Of a stretch of DNA of 25,180 nucleotides, positions 12,582-20,430 are shown one piece after another. Every line of letters begins with the position of its first letter. The first letter of the stretch is position 1. Location of the stretch: positions 1-25,180 of IMG/VR virus record IMGVR_UViG_3300046522_000363, one strand, 5' to 3'. The notes beneath the pieces were generated by a model. It was not told where the DNA came from and made no database searches. It saw only the letters and a list, made by a program, of their open reading frames with translations. The translations under genes were made by a program, and so were the position numbers. Source of the DNA: a virus.

Positions 12582-15500
12582 ATGGATTTCGTTACAATCT
12601 GCACGAAGGAAGCGAAGGGCGGGGTACTCGAAGTACGCCCCGACTTCACAGTCGGCAGATCCAAGGACCTCATGGTTCGAGGCGGAGCATTTTACGCAAT
12701 ATGGGACGAGGAACGGGGACTGTGGTCCACGGATGAGTATGACGTTCAGCGTCTGGTGGACCAGGAGATCGACAAGCACGTAGAGAAGCTCAAGGCCGAC
12801 GGCTTCCAGTGCAGTGCGAAATACCTCCGTTCCTTCGGCACCAACGGCTGGAGCCAGTTCCGCAAGTTCCTCAAGAACGTCAGCGACAACTCCCATCCAC
12901 TCGACGAGAAGGTGGCGTTCGCCAACACCGAAGTCAAGAAGTCCGACTACATCAGTCGCCGGCTTCCGTACTCCATGGCCGCTGGCGAGCACAGCGCGTG
13001 GGACGAGCTGATCGACACGCTGTACACCGCGGAGGACCGGGCCAAGATCGAATGGGCCGTCGGTTCGATGATCTCTGGGGACTCCAAGAAGATCCAGAAG
13101 TTCATCGTTCTGTACGGCCCTCCGGGGGCCGGTAAGGGCACGATTCTGGAGATCCTTCAGAAGCTGCTTGTGGGGTACTACACCACGTTCGAGGCCAAGG
13201 CGTTGGTTGGGAACAACAACTCCTTTGCTACGGAAGTGTTCAAAAACAACCCCCTACTCGCCATTCAGCACGATGGTGACTTGTCCAAGATCGCGGACAA
13301 CTCCAAGCTGAACTCGATCGTCTCTCACGAAGAGATGACGATGAACGAGAAGTACAAGTCTCCGTACACGTCTCGGGTCAACGCCCAGCTGTGGATGGGG
13401 ACCAACAAGGCAGTGAGCATCACGGACGCGAAGTCGGGCATCATCCGGCGACTGATCGACGTGAAGCCCACGGGCAAGAAGCTGGAGCCTGACCACTACT
13501 TCGCGCTCATGGCGCGGGTGGATTTCGAGCTCGGTGCAATCGCTCATCACTGCCTCGACACCTATCGCAAGATGGGCAAGAACTACTACAACTCTTACCG
13601 TCCGCTCGACATGATGCTCAAGACGGACGTCTTCTTCAACTTCATCGAGGCCAACTACGACATCTTCAAACTTCAGGACGGCACTACCCTGAGGCAGGGC
13701 TGGGAGCTGTACAAGGCTTACGCGCTGGACGCAGAGCTTGAGTACAAGTTGCCCATGCACAAGTTCCGCGAGGAGCTCAAGAACTACTTCGACGAGTTCC
13801 ACGATCGGATCGAACTGGAAGGGGTGACCACGCGGAGCGTCTACCGGATCTTCACGGCTATGCCGTTTAAGGCACCGGTGGAACCGCCCACGAAGCCCCC
13901 GAGCTTCTCACTCGTGCTGGATGAGTCTGTCTCGCTCATCGACGAGATGCTCATGGACTTTCCCGCCCAGTACGCCAACGCCGCCGGCAACCCCAAGAAG
14001 TACTGGGATGACGCCGACCGGATGATCGACGGGGAACTCAAGAAGCCCCGACCCGATCAGATCTGCAGCACCGTGCTCAGCGAGATCAACACGGCAGAGC
14101 TGCACTTCGTCAAGGTGCCCGAGAACCACATCGTCATCGACTTCGACGTGAAGGGCCCTGATGGTAAGAAGTCGCTGGAAGCCAACCTTCTAGCGGCGAG
14201 TGTTTGGCCACCCACCTACGCCGAGGTCAGCAAGAGCGGCGGCGGTATCCACCTCCACTACATCTACGAAGGTGACACGTCCGATCTCGCCGCGGAGTAC
14301 TCGCCGGGTGTCGAGATCAAGGTGTATCGCGGTGGTGCTTCGCTTCGGCGAAAGCTGACCCAGTGCAACAACATTCCGGTGGCCACCATCAGCAGTGGTC
14401 TGCCTTTCAAGGAGAAGAAGCCGATGACGACCGCGACTCTGCAGAGCGAAAAGGGCCTGCGGGACATGGTCCTGCGCAACCTCCAGAAGGAGTTCCATTC
14501 GGGCACCAAGCCCTCGATCGACTTCATCGAGCACATCCTCGCCGAGGCGTATGAGAAGGGGATCCCGTACGACCTGACGGACCTCAAGCCGAAGGTCGGC
14601 GCCTTCGCCACGCAGAGCAGCAACCAGGCTCTGGCCTGCCTCAAGGCCGTGCAGCGGATGCAGTTCAAGTCCGCCGATGACGTTCAGCCGGCTCAGCCGT
14701 CGATCAAGGAGGACCGTCTGGTCATCTTCGACTGCGAGGTCTTCCCGAACCTGTTCGTCATCTGCTGGAAGTACCGCGGCAGCGATCAGGTCGTCAAGAT
14801 GATCAACCCGAAGCCGGCCGAGGTCGAGGCGTTCTACACCAACTTCAAGCTGGTGGGCTTCAACAACCGCGACTACGACAACCACATGCTGTGGGCGCGG
14901 ATGATGGGCTACTCGAACGAGAAGCTCTACGAGCTGTCGCAGAAGATCATCGTTCTCAAGGACAGGAACGCCAAGTTCGGCGAGGCGTACAACCTGTCCT
15001 ACGCGGACGTCTACGACTACTCGGTCAAGAAGCAGGGCCTGAAGAAGTGGATGATCGAACTCCGCATCCACCACATGGAGAACGACGTTCCGTGGGACCA
15101 GCCGGTGCCGCCGGAGAAGGTCGACCAGATCGTTGAGTACTGCTGCAACGACGTCGAGGGCCTGGAGAAGGTGATGGACCACCTCGAAGCCGACTTCACG
15201 GCCCGCAAGATTCTGTCGGACATGAGTGGCCTCCCGGTCAACAGCCCAACGCGGAATCACGCGACCCGGATCATCTTCGGGAACGAGCGCAACCCGCAGC
15301 AGGACTTCGTGTACACCGATCTCTCGGAGATGTTCCCGGGGTATGAGTTCGACCAGTTCGCCAAGCTGGACAAGAGCACGTACCGCGGCGAGGTCGTCGG
15401 CGAGGGTGGCTACGTCTACGCGGAGCCGGGCATCTACGAGAACGTCGCGCTCCTGGACGTGGCTTCGATGCACCCCACCTCGATGATCGAGCTGAACATC

Positions 15501-16514
15501 TTCGGCCCCCACACGGAGAAGTTCCAGCGACTGCTGGATGCTCGCCTCTGCATCAAGCGCGCCAACGAGGCGTGGAAGAAGGGTGACGAGTCTCTGGCCC
15601 AGAAGTTCCTGGGTGAGGCCAACGCACTGCTGCCGGGCGTCCTTCTCACCAAGGAGAACGCCAAGCAGCTGTCCGACGCGCTGAAGCTGGTGATCAACTC
15701 GATCTACGGCTACACCTCGGCGAAGTTCGACAACCCGTTCCGGGACAAGCGCAACATCGACAACATCGTCGCCAAGCGCGGTGCGCTCTTCATGATCGAC
15801 CTGAAGAACGCGATCCAGGAGCAGGGCTACACGGTCGCTCACATCAAGACCGACTCGGTCAAGATCCCGGACGCGGATCAGGACATCATCGAGTTCGTCT
15901 ACGAGTTCGGGGCCAAGTACGGGTACACCTTCGAGCACGAAGCGACCTATGACAAGTTCTGCCTCGTGAACGACGCGGTGTACATCGCACGGCAGGACGA
16001 GAAGGACGCGCCCGGAGCCTACGAGACGAAGTGGACAGCGGTGGGTGCACAGTTCCAGCACCCGTTCGTCTACAAGACGCTCTTCTCCAAGGAGCCGGTC
16101 ACGTTCGATGACATGTGCGAGACCAAGCAGGTCGCCAAGGGCGCCATGTACCTGGACTTCCAGGAGAACGCGGCGACCCCCAACCAGCCCTACGCCGGCA
16201 TGCACTTCATCGGTCGGATCGGCCTGTTCGTTCCGGTCATCGAGGAGGTCGGCGGAGCCACGCTGACCGTGGTGCGGGATGACAAGCCGTACTCGGTCGG
16301 TGGCACTAAGGGCTACAAGTGGGTCGAGGCCGAGATGATCAAGGTCATGCGGCCTGAGCTCCTGGACCGGATGCCGTTCGAGCGGCTGGAGGACGCGGTG
16401 CAGGGCACGGGCTCCATCGCGGACGTGCTGGACATGCCGTACTACACGCAGAAGCTGGAAGACGCCGTGCAGACGATCGAGAAGTTCGGCAGCTTCGACG
16501 AGTTCGTGAAGTGA
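12582..16514 (+). CDS. Fused helicase-primase-DNA polymerase (SF3 / AEP-like / family B)
   Basis: The ATG at 12582 follows GGGAGGG. This 1310-residue protein appears to hold three replication enzymes. Residues about 150-430 are a D5/SF3-type helicase: Walker A GPPGAGKGT (179-187), acidic Walker B near 231-233 (QHDGD), sensor-like WMGTN (271-275). Residues about 470-620 look like an archaeo-eukaryotic primase domain: DxD at 520/522 (VIDFDV), SGGGIHLHY (552-560) and a VEIK strand (577-580). Residues about 710-1310 are a family B polymerase: exonuclease motifs at D717/E719, N762-D766 and Y853-D857; motif A D959 (DVASMHP); motif B K1035-G1043 (KLVINSIYG); motif C D1091 (HIKTDS). All proofreading acids are visible. 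The first Asp of the usual DTDS is Lys here. One polypeptide could unwind, prime and copy DNA. Confidence 0.85.
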   Translation: MDFVTICTKEAKGGVLEVRPDFTVGRSKDLMVRGGAFYAIWDEERGLWSTDEYDVQRLVDQEIDKHVEKLKADGFQCSAKYLRSFGTNGWSQFRKFLKNVSDNSHPLDEKVAFANTEVKKSDYISRRLPYSMAAGEHSAWDELIDTLYTAEDRAKIEWAVGSMISGDSKKIQKFIVLYGPPGAGKGTILEILQKLLVGYYTTFEAKALVGNNNSFATEVFKNNPLLAIQHDGDLSKIADNSKLNSIVSHEEMTMNEKYKSPYTSRVNAQLWMGTNKAVSITDAKSGIIRRLIDVKPTGKKLEPDHYFALMARVDFELGAIAHHCLDTYRKMGKNYYNSYRPLDMMLKTDVFFNFIEANYDIFKLQDGTTLRQGWELYKAYALDAELEYKLPMHKFREELKNYFDEFHDRIELEGVTTRSVYRIFTAMPFKAPVEPPTKPPSFSLVLDESVSLIDEMLMDFPAQYANAAGNPKKYWDDADRMIDGELKKPRPDQICSTVLSEINTAELHFVKVPENHIVIDFDVKGPDGKKSLEANLLAASVWPPTYAEVSKSGGGIHLHYIYEGDTSDLAAEYSPGVEIKVYRGGASLRRKLTQCNNIPVATISSGLPFKEKKPMTTATLQSEKGLRDMVLRNLQKEFHSGTKPSIDFIEHILAEAYEKGIPYDLTDLKPKVGAFATQSSNQALACLKAVQRMQFKSADDVQPAQPSIKEDRLVIFDCEVFPNLFVICWKYRGSDQVVKMINPKPAEVEAFYTNFKLVGFNNRDYDNHMLWARMMGYSNEKLYELSQKIIVLKDRNAKFGEAYNLSYADVYDYSVKKQGLKKWMIELRIHHMENDVPWDQPVPPEKVDQIVEYCCNDVEGLEKVMDHLEADFTARKILSDMSGLPVNSPTRNHATRIIFGNERNPQQDFVYTDLSEMFPGYEFDQFAKLDKSTYRGEVVGEGGYVYAEPGIYENVALLDVASMHPTSMIELNIFGPHTEKFQRLLDARLCIKRANEAWKKGDESLAQKFLGEANALLPGVLLTKENAKQLSDALKLVINSIYGYTSAKFDNPFRDKRNIDNIVAKRGALFMIDLKNAIQEQGYTVAHIKTDSVKIPDADQDIIEFVYEFGAKYGYTFEHEATYDKFCLVNDAVYIARQDEKDAPGAYETKWTAVGAQFQHPFVYKTLFSKEPVTFDDMCETKQVAKGAMYLDFQENAATPNQPYAGMHFIGRIGLFVPVIEEVGGATLTVVRDDKPYSVGGTKGYKWVEAEMIKVMRPELLDRMPFERLEDAVQGTGSIADVLDMPYYTQKLEDAVQTIEKFGSFDEFVK

Positions 16515-16534
16515 TACACAACCACGGGCCAGAG

Positions 16535-16571
16535 GAAGGGCGGGGCTTGAGCTGCAACGAGCTCCGCCTTT
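16535..16571 (+). terminator. Hairpin after replicase gene (terminator or attenuator)
   Basis: GAGCT (16549-16553) pairs with AGCTC (16560-16564) around GCAACG, and GGCG (16539-16542) pairs with CGCC (16565-16568) after a 5-base bulge. CTTTCC follows, a weak T-run. It lies before the ribosome site of the next gene and may lower downstream expression. Confidence 0.45.
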
Positions 16572-16600
16572 CCGATGGCACAAGAATAGGAGCGTGTCTC

Positions 16601-16909
16601 ATGCACATCACCGCGCAGGGCAAGGTCAACGAGGGAGAGCCGGGCACGGCCATGCAGCCGATCAACCCGCCGGAGATCGCCAAGCGTATCGTCCGGGAAC
16701 ACGTCGATTCGCACTACTCGGCCGCTGACGAACTGCCGGCCTACGAGGTCTACGTCGTCCTCTTCGCCTACACCCTGGGGAACTGGAAGGCGACGCTCGC
16801 CACGGACCAGTCCGACGGCAAGTACTTCGAGGTGACGTACAACGCCGCGAAGAAGGAGGCGTACTTGGACGAGTACGTCAAGGTCGTCAACATGGTCGTC
16901 AGTCTCTGA
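16601..16909 (+). CDS. DUF6275-like phage protein, 102 aa
   Basis: The ATG at 16601 is chosen because AGGAG (16588-16592) precedes it; the frame is open back to 16511 but that start lacks a ribosome site. The C-terminal two-thirds carry YEVYVVLFAYTLGNWKATLA, then SDGKYFEVTYNAAKKEAYLD and VKVVNMVV. The signature 'Tyr-Val-Val-x-Phe ... Leu-x-Asn-Trp-Lys-Ala ... Tyr-Glu-Val-Thr-Tyr-Asn ... Tyr-Leu-Asp-x-Tyr' matches DUF6275, a small phage family of unknown function that I recall near replication genes. It lies directly after the polymerase and overlaps the next start (TGATG), suggesting a replication-associated role. Confidence 0.7.
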   Translation: MHITAQGKVNEGEPGTAMQPINPPEIAKRIVREHVDSHYSAADELPAYEVYVVLFAYTLGNWKATLATDQSDGKYFEVTYNAAKKEAYLDEYVKVVNMVVSL

Positions 16910-17118
16910 TGTCCGGACACAAGAAGCTTCCGCTCACCCGCGGCGTAGGCGGTCCGGTCGTCGGTACGTGTGAAGTCTCGCCCAACGGCGACATCGTCGA
17001 CTGCAAGATCACGGATCCCGACATGGTTTGGGATCTCACCAGGGACCTCGCGGTCTCGTTCGCGATAGGGCTCACTCCGGAACAGGGGAGCAACATTGGC
17101 GGAGAACAGGGCACCTGA
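16909..17118 (+). CDS. Small hypothetical protein, 69 aa
   Basis: The ATG at 16909 overlaps the previous stop by one base. The product is mostly polar with a beta-like N-terminal half (LTRGVGGPVVGTCEVSPNGD, IVDCKITDPD) and a helix (VWDLTRDLAVSFAIGL). The 'Gly-x-Val/Ile-x-x-Cys-x-Ile' strand resembles short phage proteins of unknown function. It overlaps the following zinc-ribbon-like ORF by 23 bases in another frame, consistent with coupled translation. No family named. Confidence 0.55.
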   Translation: MSGHKKLPLTRGVGGPVVGTCEVSPNGDIVDCKITDPDMVWDLTRDLAVSFAIGLTPEQGSNIGGEQGT

Positions 17119-17311
17119 CGGCTGGACGCCGGACAACAGTGTAAGCGGTAAGGCTTCTGATACCCCCGCTCCGCCGTGCGTTCAATGTGGGGAACCCACG
17201 TACTTCATGTTCGACACGACTGCCGGGGTCTTCAAGATTCACTCGGGCAGCAACAGCTTCCTCTGCAGAGAACCCATAACCAAGAAGGAGAACACCGCCA
17301 ATGGCGCGTGA
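17096..17311 (+). CDS. Small Cys-containing protein, possible zinc ribbon half
   Basis: The start is a TTG at 17096, supported by GGGGAG (17085-17090) at good spacing inside the end of the previous gene. The 71-residue product has PPCVQCGEPTYFMFDTTAG (Cys-x-x-Cys) and a later single Cys (FLCREP). The CxxC knuckle followed by a beta hairpin and a distant Cys suggests a small metal-binding ribbon, with one ligand possibly a His (KIHSG). It overlaps the next gene by 11 bases. Role unknown; overlap with the SSB-like gene suggests a replication context. Confidence 0.5.
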   Translation: MAENRAPDGWTPDNSVSGKASDTPAPPCVQCGEPTYFMFDTTAGVFKIHSGSNSFLCREPITKKENTANGA

Positions 17312-17882
17312 CGAAGAATTCATGATCGAGGGCGCGACCATCATCTGGCGCAACTTCGAGGGCCGCGAGGGCATGTACAACGCCAAGGGTGACCGCAACT
17401 TCGCCTTGGTCCTGGACGACGCGACGGCTCGCCAGCTGGAGGCAACTGGCTGGAACGTCAAGCGGAAGCCCGGACGCGAGGAGGGCGAGGAAGAGCTCAT
17501 CGTCCTGTCCGTGGCCGTCAGCTACAAGATCAAGCCGCCGCGGGTCGTGCTCATCGGTCGGAAGTTCGACCACCGGGCTCAGGAGGAGAGGCTCATCCGT
17601 ACACCGCTGGATGAGGAGCTCGTCGGACTGGTGGACTCCCTGGAGTTCGACAACGTCGATGTCATCCTCAACCCGTACGACTGGCGTCTGAAGTCCGGCA
17701 AGACCGGGCGGAAGGCGTACCTGAAGACCTTCTTCGGCCTGGTTCACCAGGACCCGCTGGAGGCCAAGTACGCGCACATCCCGGAGGAGGAGCAGTTCGC
17801 TCTCACCGCCGGCGACGACGTCCTGGACGGCGAGGTCGTGGACGAGTGGGAAGACGAAGAGCGGTTGGCGATCGAGGCATGA
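17301..17882 (+). CDS. Probable single-stranded DNA-binding protein
   Basis: The ATG at 17301 follows AAGGAGAACACC, a strong ribosome site. The 193-residue protein begins with beta-strand sequence FMIEGATIIWRNFEGREGMY, then NAKGDRNFALVLDD and LEATGWNVK, and later DVILNPYDWRLKSGKTGRKA. The 'Ile-x-Trp-Arg-Asn-Phe-x-Gly-Arg ... Tyr-Asn-x-x-Gly-x-Arg-Phe' pattern matches a phage family usually annotated as ssDNA-binding, consistent with an OB fold. The C-terminus is strongly acidic (GDDVLDGEVVDEWEDEER), as is typical for SSBs that recruit partners by their tail. It stands four genes after the replicase, where it would coat template strands. The fold is inferred from pattern only. Confidence 0.7.
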   Translation: MARDEEFMIEGATIIWRNFEGREGMYNAKGDRNFALVLDDATARQLEATGWNVKRKPGREEGEEELIVLSVAVSYKIKPPRVVLIGRKFDHRAQEERLIRTPLDEELVGLVDSLEFDNVDVILNPYDWRLKSGKTGRKAYLKTFFGLVHQDPLEAKYAHIPEEEQFALTAGDDVLDGEVVDEWEDEERLAIEA

Positions 17883-18019
17883 TCGTCTTCTGGTCGATGG
17901 TTGGGGGCGCCGGCATCATGTTCGTCGGCGTCCTCTTCGGGGTGATCATCGCAGACGTCACCAAGCAGGATGACAAGAAGTCTGCGCTCACGTTCAGCAG
18001 CAAGGAGGATTCGAAGTGA
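17879..18019 (+). CDS. Tiny single-TM protein, 46 aa
   Basis: The ATG at 17879 overlaps the SSB-like stop (ATGA). Residues 2-26 (VFWSMVGGAGIMFVGVLFGV) form one TM helix rich in Gly, and the remainder is polar (DVTKQDDKKSALTFSSKEDS). The plan resembles the short DUF3789-type membrane peptides of Gram-positive phages, but that is only a resemblance. Its stop overlaps the next GTG (GTGA), and an AAGGAGG ribosome site for the next gene lies within its end. Confidence 0.6.
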   Translation: MIVFWSMVGGAGIMFVGVLFGVIIADVTKQDDKKSALTFSSKEDSK

Positions 18020-18273
18020 TACTCGCATTCATCCTGTCGGTTTCCGCCGGCATAGTCTGCCTCGCGGTGGGTATCGACGTCGGCTCTCAGGTGTGGGCCG
18101 AGAAGCGAGCCTGGCGTGAGGCGCAGGAAGCCCGACTGGTCGAGGCCAGGAACCTCATCACCGCGGGGATCCGTCTGAAGATGGCGCGGACCGCGGAGAA
18201 GACGATCGAACTGAAGGTGGTGACCCTGCCGAAGAAGCCGGCGCACGGCCGGCACAGGTTGGTGGCTGCTTAA
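18016..18273 (+). CDS. Small N-terminally anchored protein, 85 aa
   Basis: The GTG at 18016 has AAGGAGG (18002-18008) upstream and overlaps the previous stop by four bases. Residues 2-24 (ILAFILSVSAGIVCLAVGID) are hydrophobic; the rest is a Glu/Arg-rich helix (AEKRAWREAQEARLVEARNL) ending in a basic tail (KKPAHGRHRLVAA). Likely a membrane-anchored coiled coil. Third of a run of membrane genes after the SSB-like gene. No family was recognised. Confidence 0.6.
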   Translation: MILAFILSVSAGIVCLAVGIDVGSQVWAEKRAWREAQEARLVEARNLITAGIRLKMARTAEKTIELKVVTLPKKPAHGRHRLVAA

Positions 18274-18275
18274 CC

Positions 18276-18512
18276 ATGGAACCGACACCGCTCGACTACA
18301 TGATTGCGCTGGGGATTGTCGCCGGCTGCTTCGTGTTCCTGGTCTGTTGCGTGATGCTTCTGCTGATCGCAATCGTCGACAACATCCGAATTCACATCAA
18401 GCGCTCGCGGCTTCGCCGAAAGAGGGGGAACCATGCCCATCGTTACAGCTACGTTCGAAAGACGAACCTTCCGGGTCCAGGCCATCAGGGTCACCAAGGA
18501 GAACATGCGTGA
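18276..18512 (+). CDS. Small single-TM protein, 78 aa
   Basis: The ATG at 18276 follows the previous stop by two bases. Residues about 8-33 (YMIALGIVAGCFVFLVCCVM, then LLLIAIV) form a long hydrophobic helix, followed by a very basic segment (RIHIKRSRLRRKRGNHAHRY). Its last 80 bases overlap the next gene in a different frame, which is long for a coupled pair, so the true 3' end of the functional part may be the basic region. Confidence is moderate because no separate ribosome site is obvious. Confidence 0.5.
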   Translation: MEPTPLDYMIALGIVAGCFVFLVCCVMLLLIAIVDNIRIHIKRSRLRRKRGNHAHRYSYVRKTNLPGPGHQGHQGEHA

Positions 18513-18870
18513 CCTCGCCGAGTGGTGTGGGGGAGACCTCGCTCGGACGCTCGACGACGAGAACAGCCGCGACTACGTCTCGGTTCCGGTAGGACACATG
18601 AACGGCCGTGAGAGGCTCGCCAGGGCCTACGTCGGCAACTGGGTGACCAGGCTGTCCGAGGGCAACAACTTCCGCGTCTACAAGGACAAGTCGTTCGTGG
18701 AGGCGTTCCGCGAGATCATGGCGGACACCGAGAAGTACGCGAAGACGCTGGAGCTCGTCAAGGCTGCCATGCGCGAGGAGAACACCGCCACGTACCTGGA
18801 GCGGCCCGACATCGTCGAGGGCACGGCCGAGGTCATCACCCAGAAGATCATGGACGTCTTCGCTGCCTGA
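18433..18870 (+). CDS. Hypothetical phage protein, 145 aa
   Basis: The ATG at 18433 follows GAGGGGGAACC. The N-terminal half has alternating strands and helices (RTFRVQAIRVTKENMRDLAE, WCGGDL), then DYVSVPVGHMNGRERLARAY, VGNWVTRLSEGNNFRVYKD and SFVEAFREI. The 'Ala-x-x-Gly-Asn/Asp-Trp-Val ... Phe-Arg-Val-Tyr-x-Asp-x-x-Phe' pattern resembles small PGDYG-like phage domains of unknown role. The last 50 residues are helical. A strong terminator follows, so this is the last gene of the replication operon that begins at 12582 or earlier. Confidence 0.6.
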   Translation: MPIVTATFERRTFRVQAIRVTKENMRDLAEWCGGDLARTLDDENSRDYVSVPVGHMNGRERLARAYVGNWVTRLSEGNNFRVYKDKSFVEAFREIMADTEKYAKTLELVKAAMREENTATYLERPDIVEGTAEVITQKIMDVFAA

Positions 18871-18889
18871 CGGGCAGGGGTGGGAGTCA

Positions 18890-18952
18890 AGAGGCAGGGG
18901 AAGGGGTGGAGGCTACGGCTTCTACCCCGCCTCTGGTTCCCGTCATTCTTTT
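18890..18952 (+). terminator. Strong bipartite terminator with TACG tetraloop
   Basis: An inner 11-pair stem (18903-18913 with 18918-18928, two wobbles) is closed by TACG, a UNCG-class loop. An outer stem pairs AGAGGC (18890-18895) with GCCTCT (18929-18934). CATTCTTTT follows. It separates the replication operon from the SF2 helicase unit. Confidence 0.8.
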
Positions 18953-18983
18953 AACCCGCACTCACGTACAGAGGATCCACGAA

Positions 18984-19169
18984 ATGAGCACACCGATATT
19001 CGACCAGCTCAACAGTGAGCGTGGCTACGAGCACATGGTCCGTTGGACGCCTCCGGTGTTCCAGTGGTTCCGCCCCGTGGTACAGCTCGACAAGCAGCCG
19101 GTCGTCAAGCCCGCCCTCGAAGTACAGACGCTCAGCGGAGCACCTTACGGGGGCCCGACCCAGGGATGA
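18984..19169 (+). CDS. Small hypothetical protein, 61 aa
   Basis: The ATG at 18984 follows AGAGGATCC; the frame is open to 18906 but that lies in the terminator. The product has a polar start (STPIFDQLNSERGYEHMVRW) and a Pro/Val-rich middle (TPPVFQWFRPVVQLDKQPVV), with no TM and no motif. It ends four bases before the helicase ATG, so it leads a two-gene unit with the helicase. No family was recognised. Confidence 0.5.
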   Translation: MSTPIFDQLNSERGYEHMVRWTPPVFQWFRPVVQLDKQPVVKPALEVQTLSGAPYGGPTQG

Positions 19170-19173
19170 CCCA

Positions 19174-20364
19174 ATGGCAGTGACCCTCTATCCACACCAG
19201 CAGGACGCCGTCGAGAAGCTGGACAATGGCAAGATCCTCTGGGGCGGGGTGGGTACTGGTAAGTCGCTAACCGCGGTGGCTTACTACATGAAGAAGGAAG
19301 CGCCTAGAGATGTGTACGTCATCACTACGGCTAAGAAGCGGGACTCTCTCGACTGGGAGGACGCATTCGCGAAGTTCGGTGTAGGTACCAAGCGGAACGG
19401 TACCGTGGCCGGCGTGCTTCGTGTGGACTCGTGGAACAACATCACGAAGTACAAGAACGTACGGGGTGCCTTCTTCATCTTCGACGAGCAACGTCTCGTA
19501 GGGAGTGGCGCGTGGGCTAAGGCTTTCGAGTTCCTGGCGAAAGAACAGAACCACAACAGGTGGATCTTGCTCAGCGCCACCCCCGGAGACAACTGGCTCG
19601 ATTACGTCTCGGTGTTCATAGCGAACGGGTTCTATAAGAACCGCACCGAATTCAAGCGCCAGCACGTCGTCTACAACACGTACAGCAAGTTCCCGAAGGT
19701 TGACCACTACGTCGACGAAGGGAAGCTCAGAAGGCTTCGCAACTCGCTCCTGGTCCACATGCCGTACAAGCGGCACACGAAACGAATCCTGACGACCGTG
19801 AAGGTCGAGTTCGATCAGGAGAAGGTCGACATCGTCCTCAAGGACCGATGGAACCCATACACAGAGCAGCCCATCAAGAGTGTGGCTGAACTGTTCTACA
19901 CCATGAGGCGGGTCGTCTATTCGGATCCTTCGCGCATCACAGCGATCCGGAGACTGGTGAACGAGAACCCCCGACTCATCGTGTTCTACAACTTCGACTA
20001 CGAGCTGGAGATACTGCGGACACTGTCCGGGGAATTGACAGTGGCTGAGTGGAACGGGAAGAAGCACCAACCCGTACCGGGCTCAGATCGTTGGGCCTAC
20101 CTCGTCCAGTACGTAGCGGGGGCCGAAGCATGGGAGTGCATCACGACGAACGCTATGGCGTTTCACTCCCTGACGTACTCGTACAAGAACTGGCACCAAG
20201 CACACGGGCGGAACGACCGGCTTAACACTCCGTTTACGGAGCTCCGTTACTGGTCACTTCTGTCAGATTCGTCGATCGATCGAGCGGTTCGGGCCTCGTT
20301 GGACGCGAAAAAGTCCTTCAACGAAGTTCGGTTCGCCAAGAAGTTGACAAGCGTCTCGGTGTAA
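19174..20364 (+). CDS. SF2 DEAD-like DNA helicase, compact phage form
   Basis: The ATG at 19174 begins MAVTLYPHQQDAVEKL, the typical first line (Q-motif-like YPHQ) of SNF2-type helicases; the longer frame from 19015 reads through the previous gene. The 396-residue protein has Walker A GGVGTGKS (24-31), motif II DEQR (104-107), motif III LLSATPGDNW (132-141), and a C-terminal lobe with motif VI HQAHGRNDR (341-349). It probably moves along duplex DNA or remodels bound proteins during replication or recombination. It is short for this superfamily, as in other phages. DEQR instead of DEAH or DEAD is a small variation. The gene is followed by an AT-rich non-coding region. Confidence 0.8.
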   Translation: MAVTLYPHQQDAVEKLDNGKILWGGVGTGKSLTAVAYYMKKEAPRDVYVITTAKKRDSLDWEDAFAKFGVGTKRNGTVAGVLRVDSWNNITKYKNVRGAFFIFDEQRLVGSGAWAKAFEFLAKEQNHNRWILLSATPGDNWLDYVSVFIANGFYKNRTEFKRQHVVYNTYSKFPKVDHYVDEGKLRRLRNSLLVHMPYKRHTKRILTTVKVEFDQEKVDIVLKDRWNPYTEQPIKSVAELFYTMRRVVYSDPSRITAIRRLVNENPRLIVFYNFDYELEILRTLSGELTVAEWNGKKHQPVPGSDRWAYLVQYVAGAEAWECITTNAMAFHSLTYSYKNWHQAHGRNDRLNTPFTELRYWSLLSDSSIDRAVRASLDAKKSFNEVRFAKKLTSVSV

Positions 20365-20377
20365 AGCGGCAGACGTT

Positions 20378-20422
20378 GGCAGGCTGGGATCCCCACAAAT
20401 TCGGGCATTTCGGCCTGCCTTT
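20378..20422 (+). terminator. Possible hairpin terminator after helicase
   Basis: GGCAGGC (20378-20384) and GCCTGCC (20413-20419) are perfect 7-base arms around a 28-base loop that itself contains the GGGATCCC palindrome; TTTCATG follows. The loop is long, so it may be a protein site rather than a terminator. Confidence 0.4.
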
Positions 20423-20430
20423 CATGATCA

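Noticed and set aside
14190-16583. Long open frame of 797 codons on the - strand opposite the replicase
   Set aside because: It is the shadow of a G+C-rich coding frame: it is fully opposite a gene with clear enzyme motifs, has no recognisable domain and is rich in Arg, Val, Leu and Asp as expected from reversed codons.
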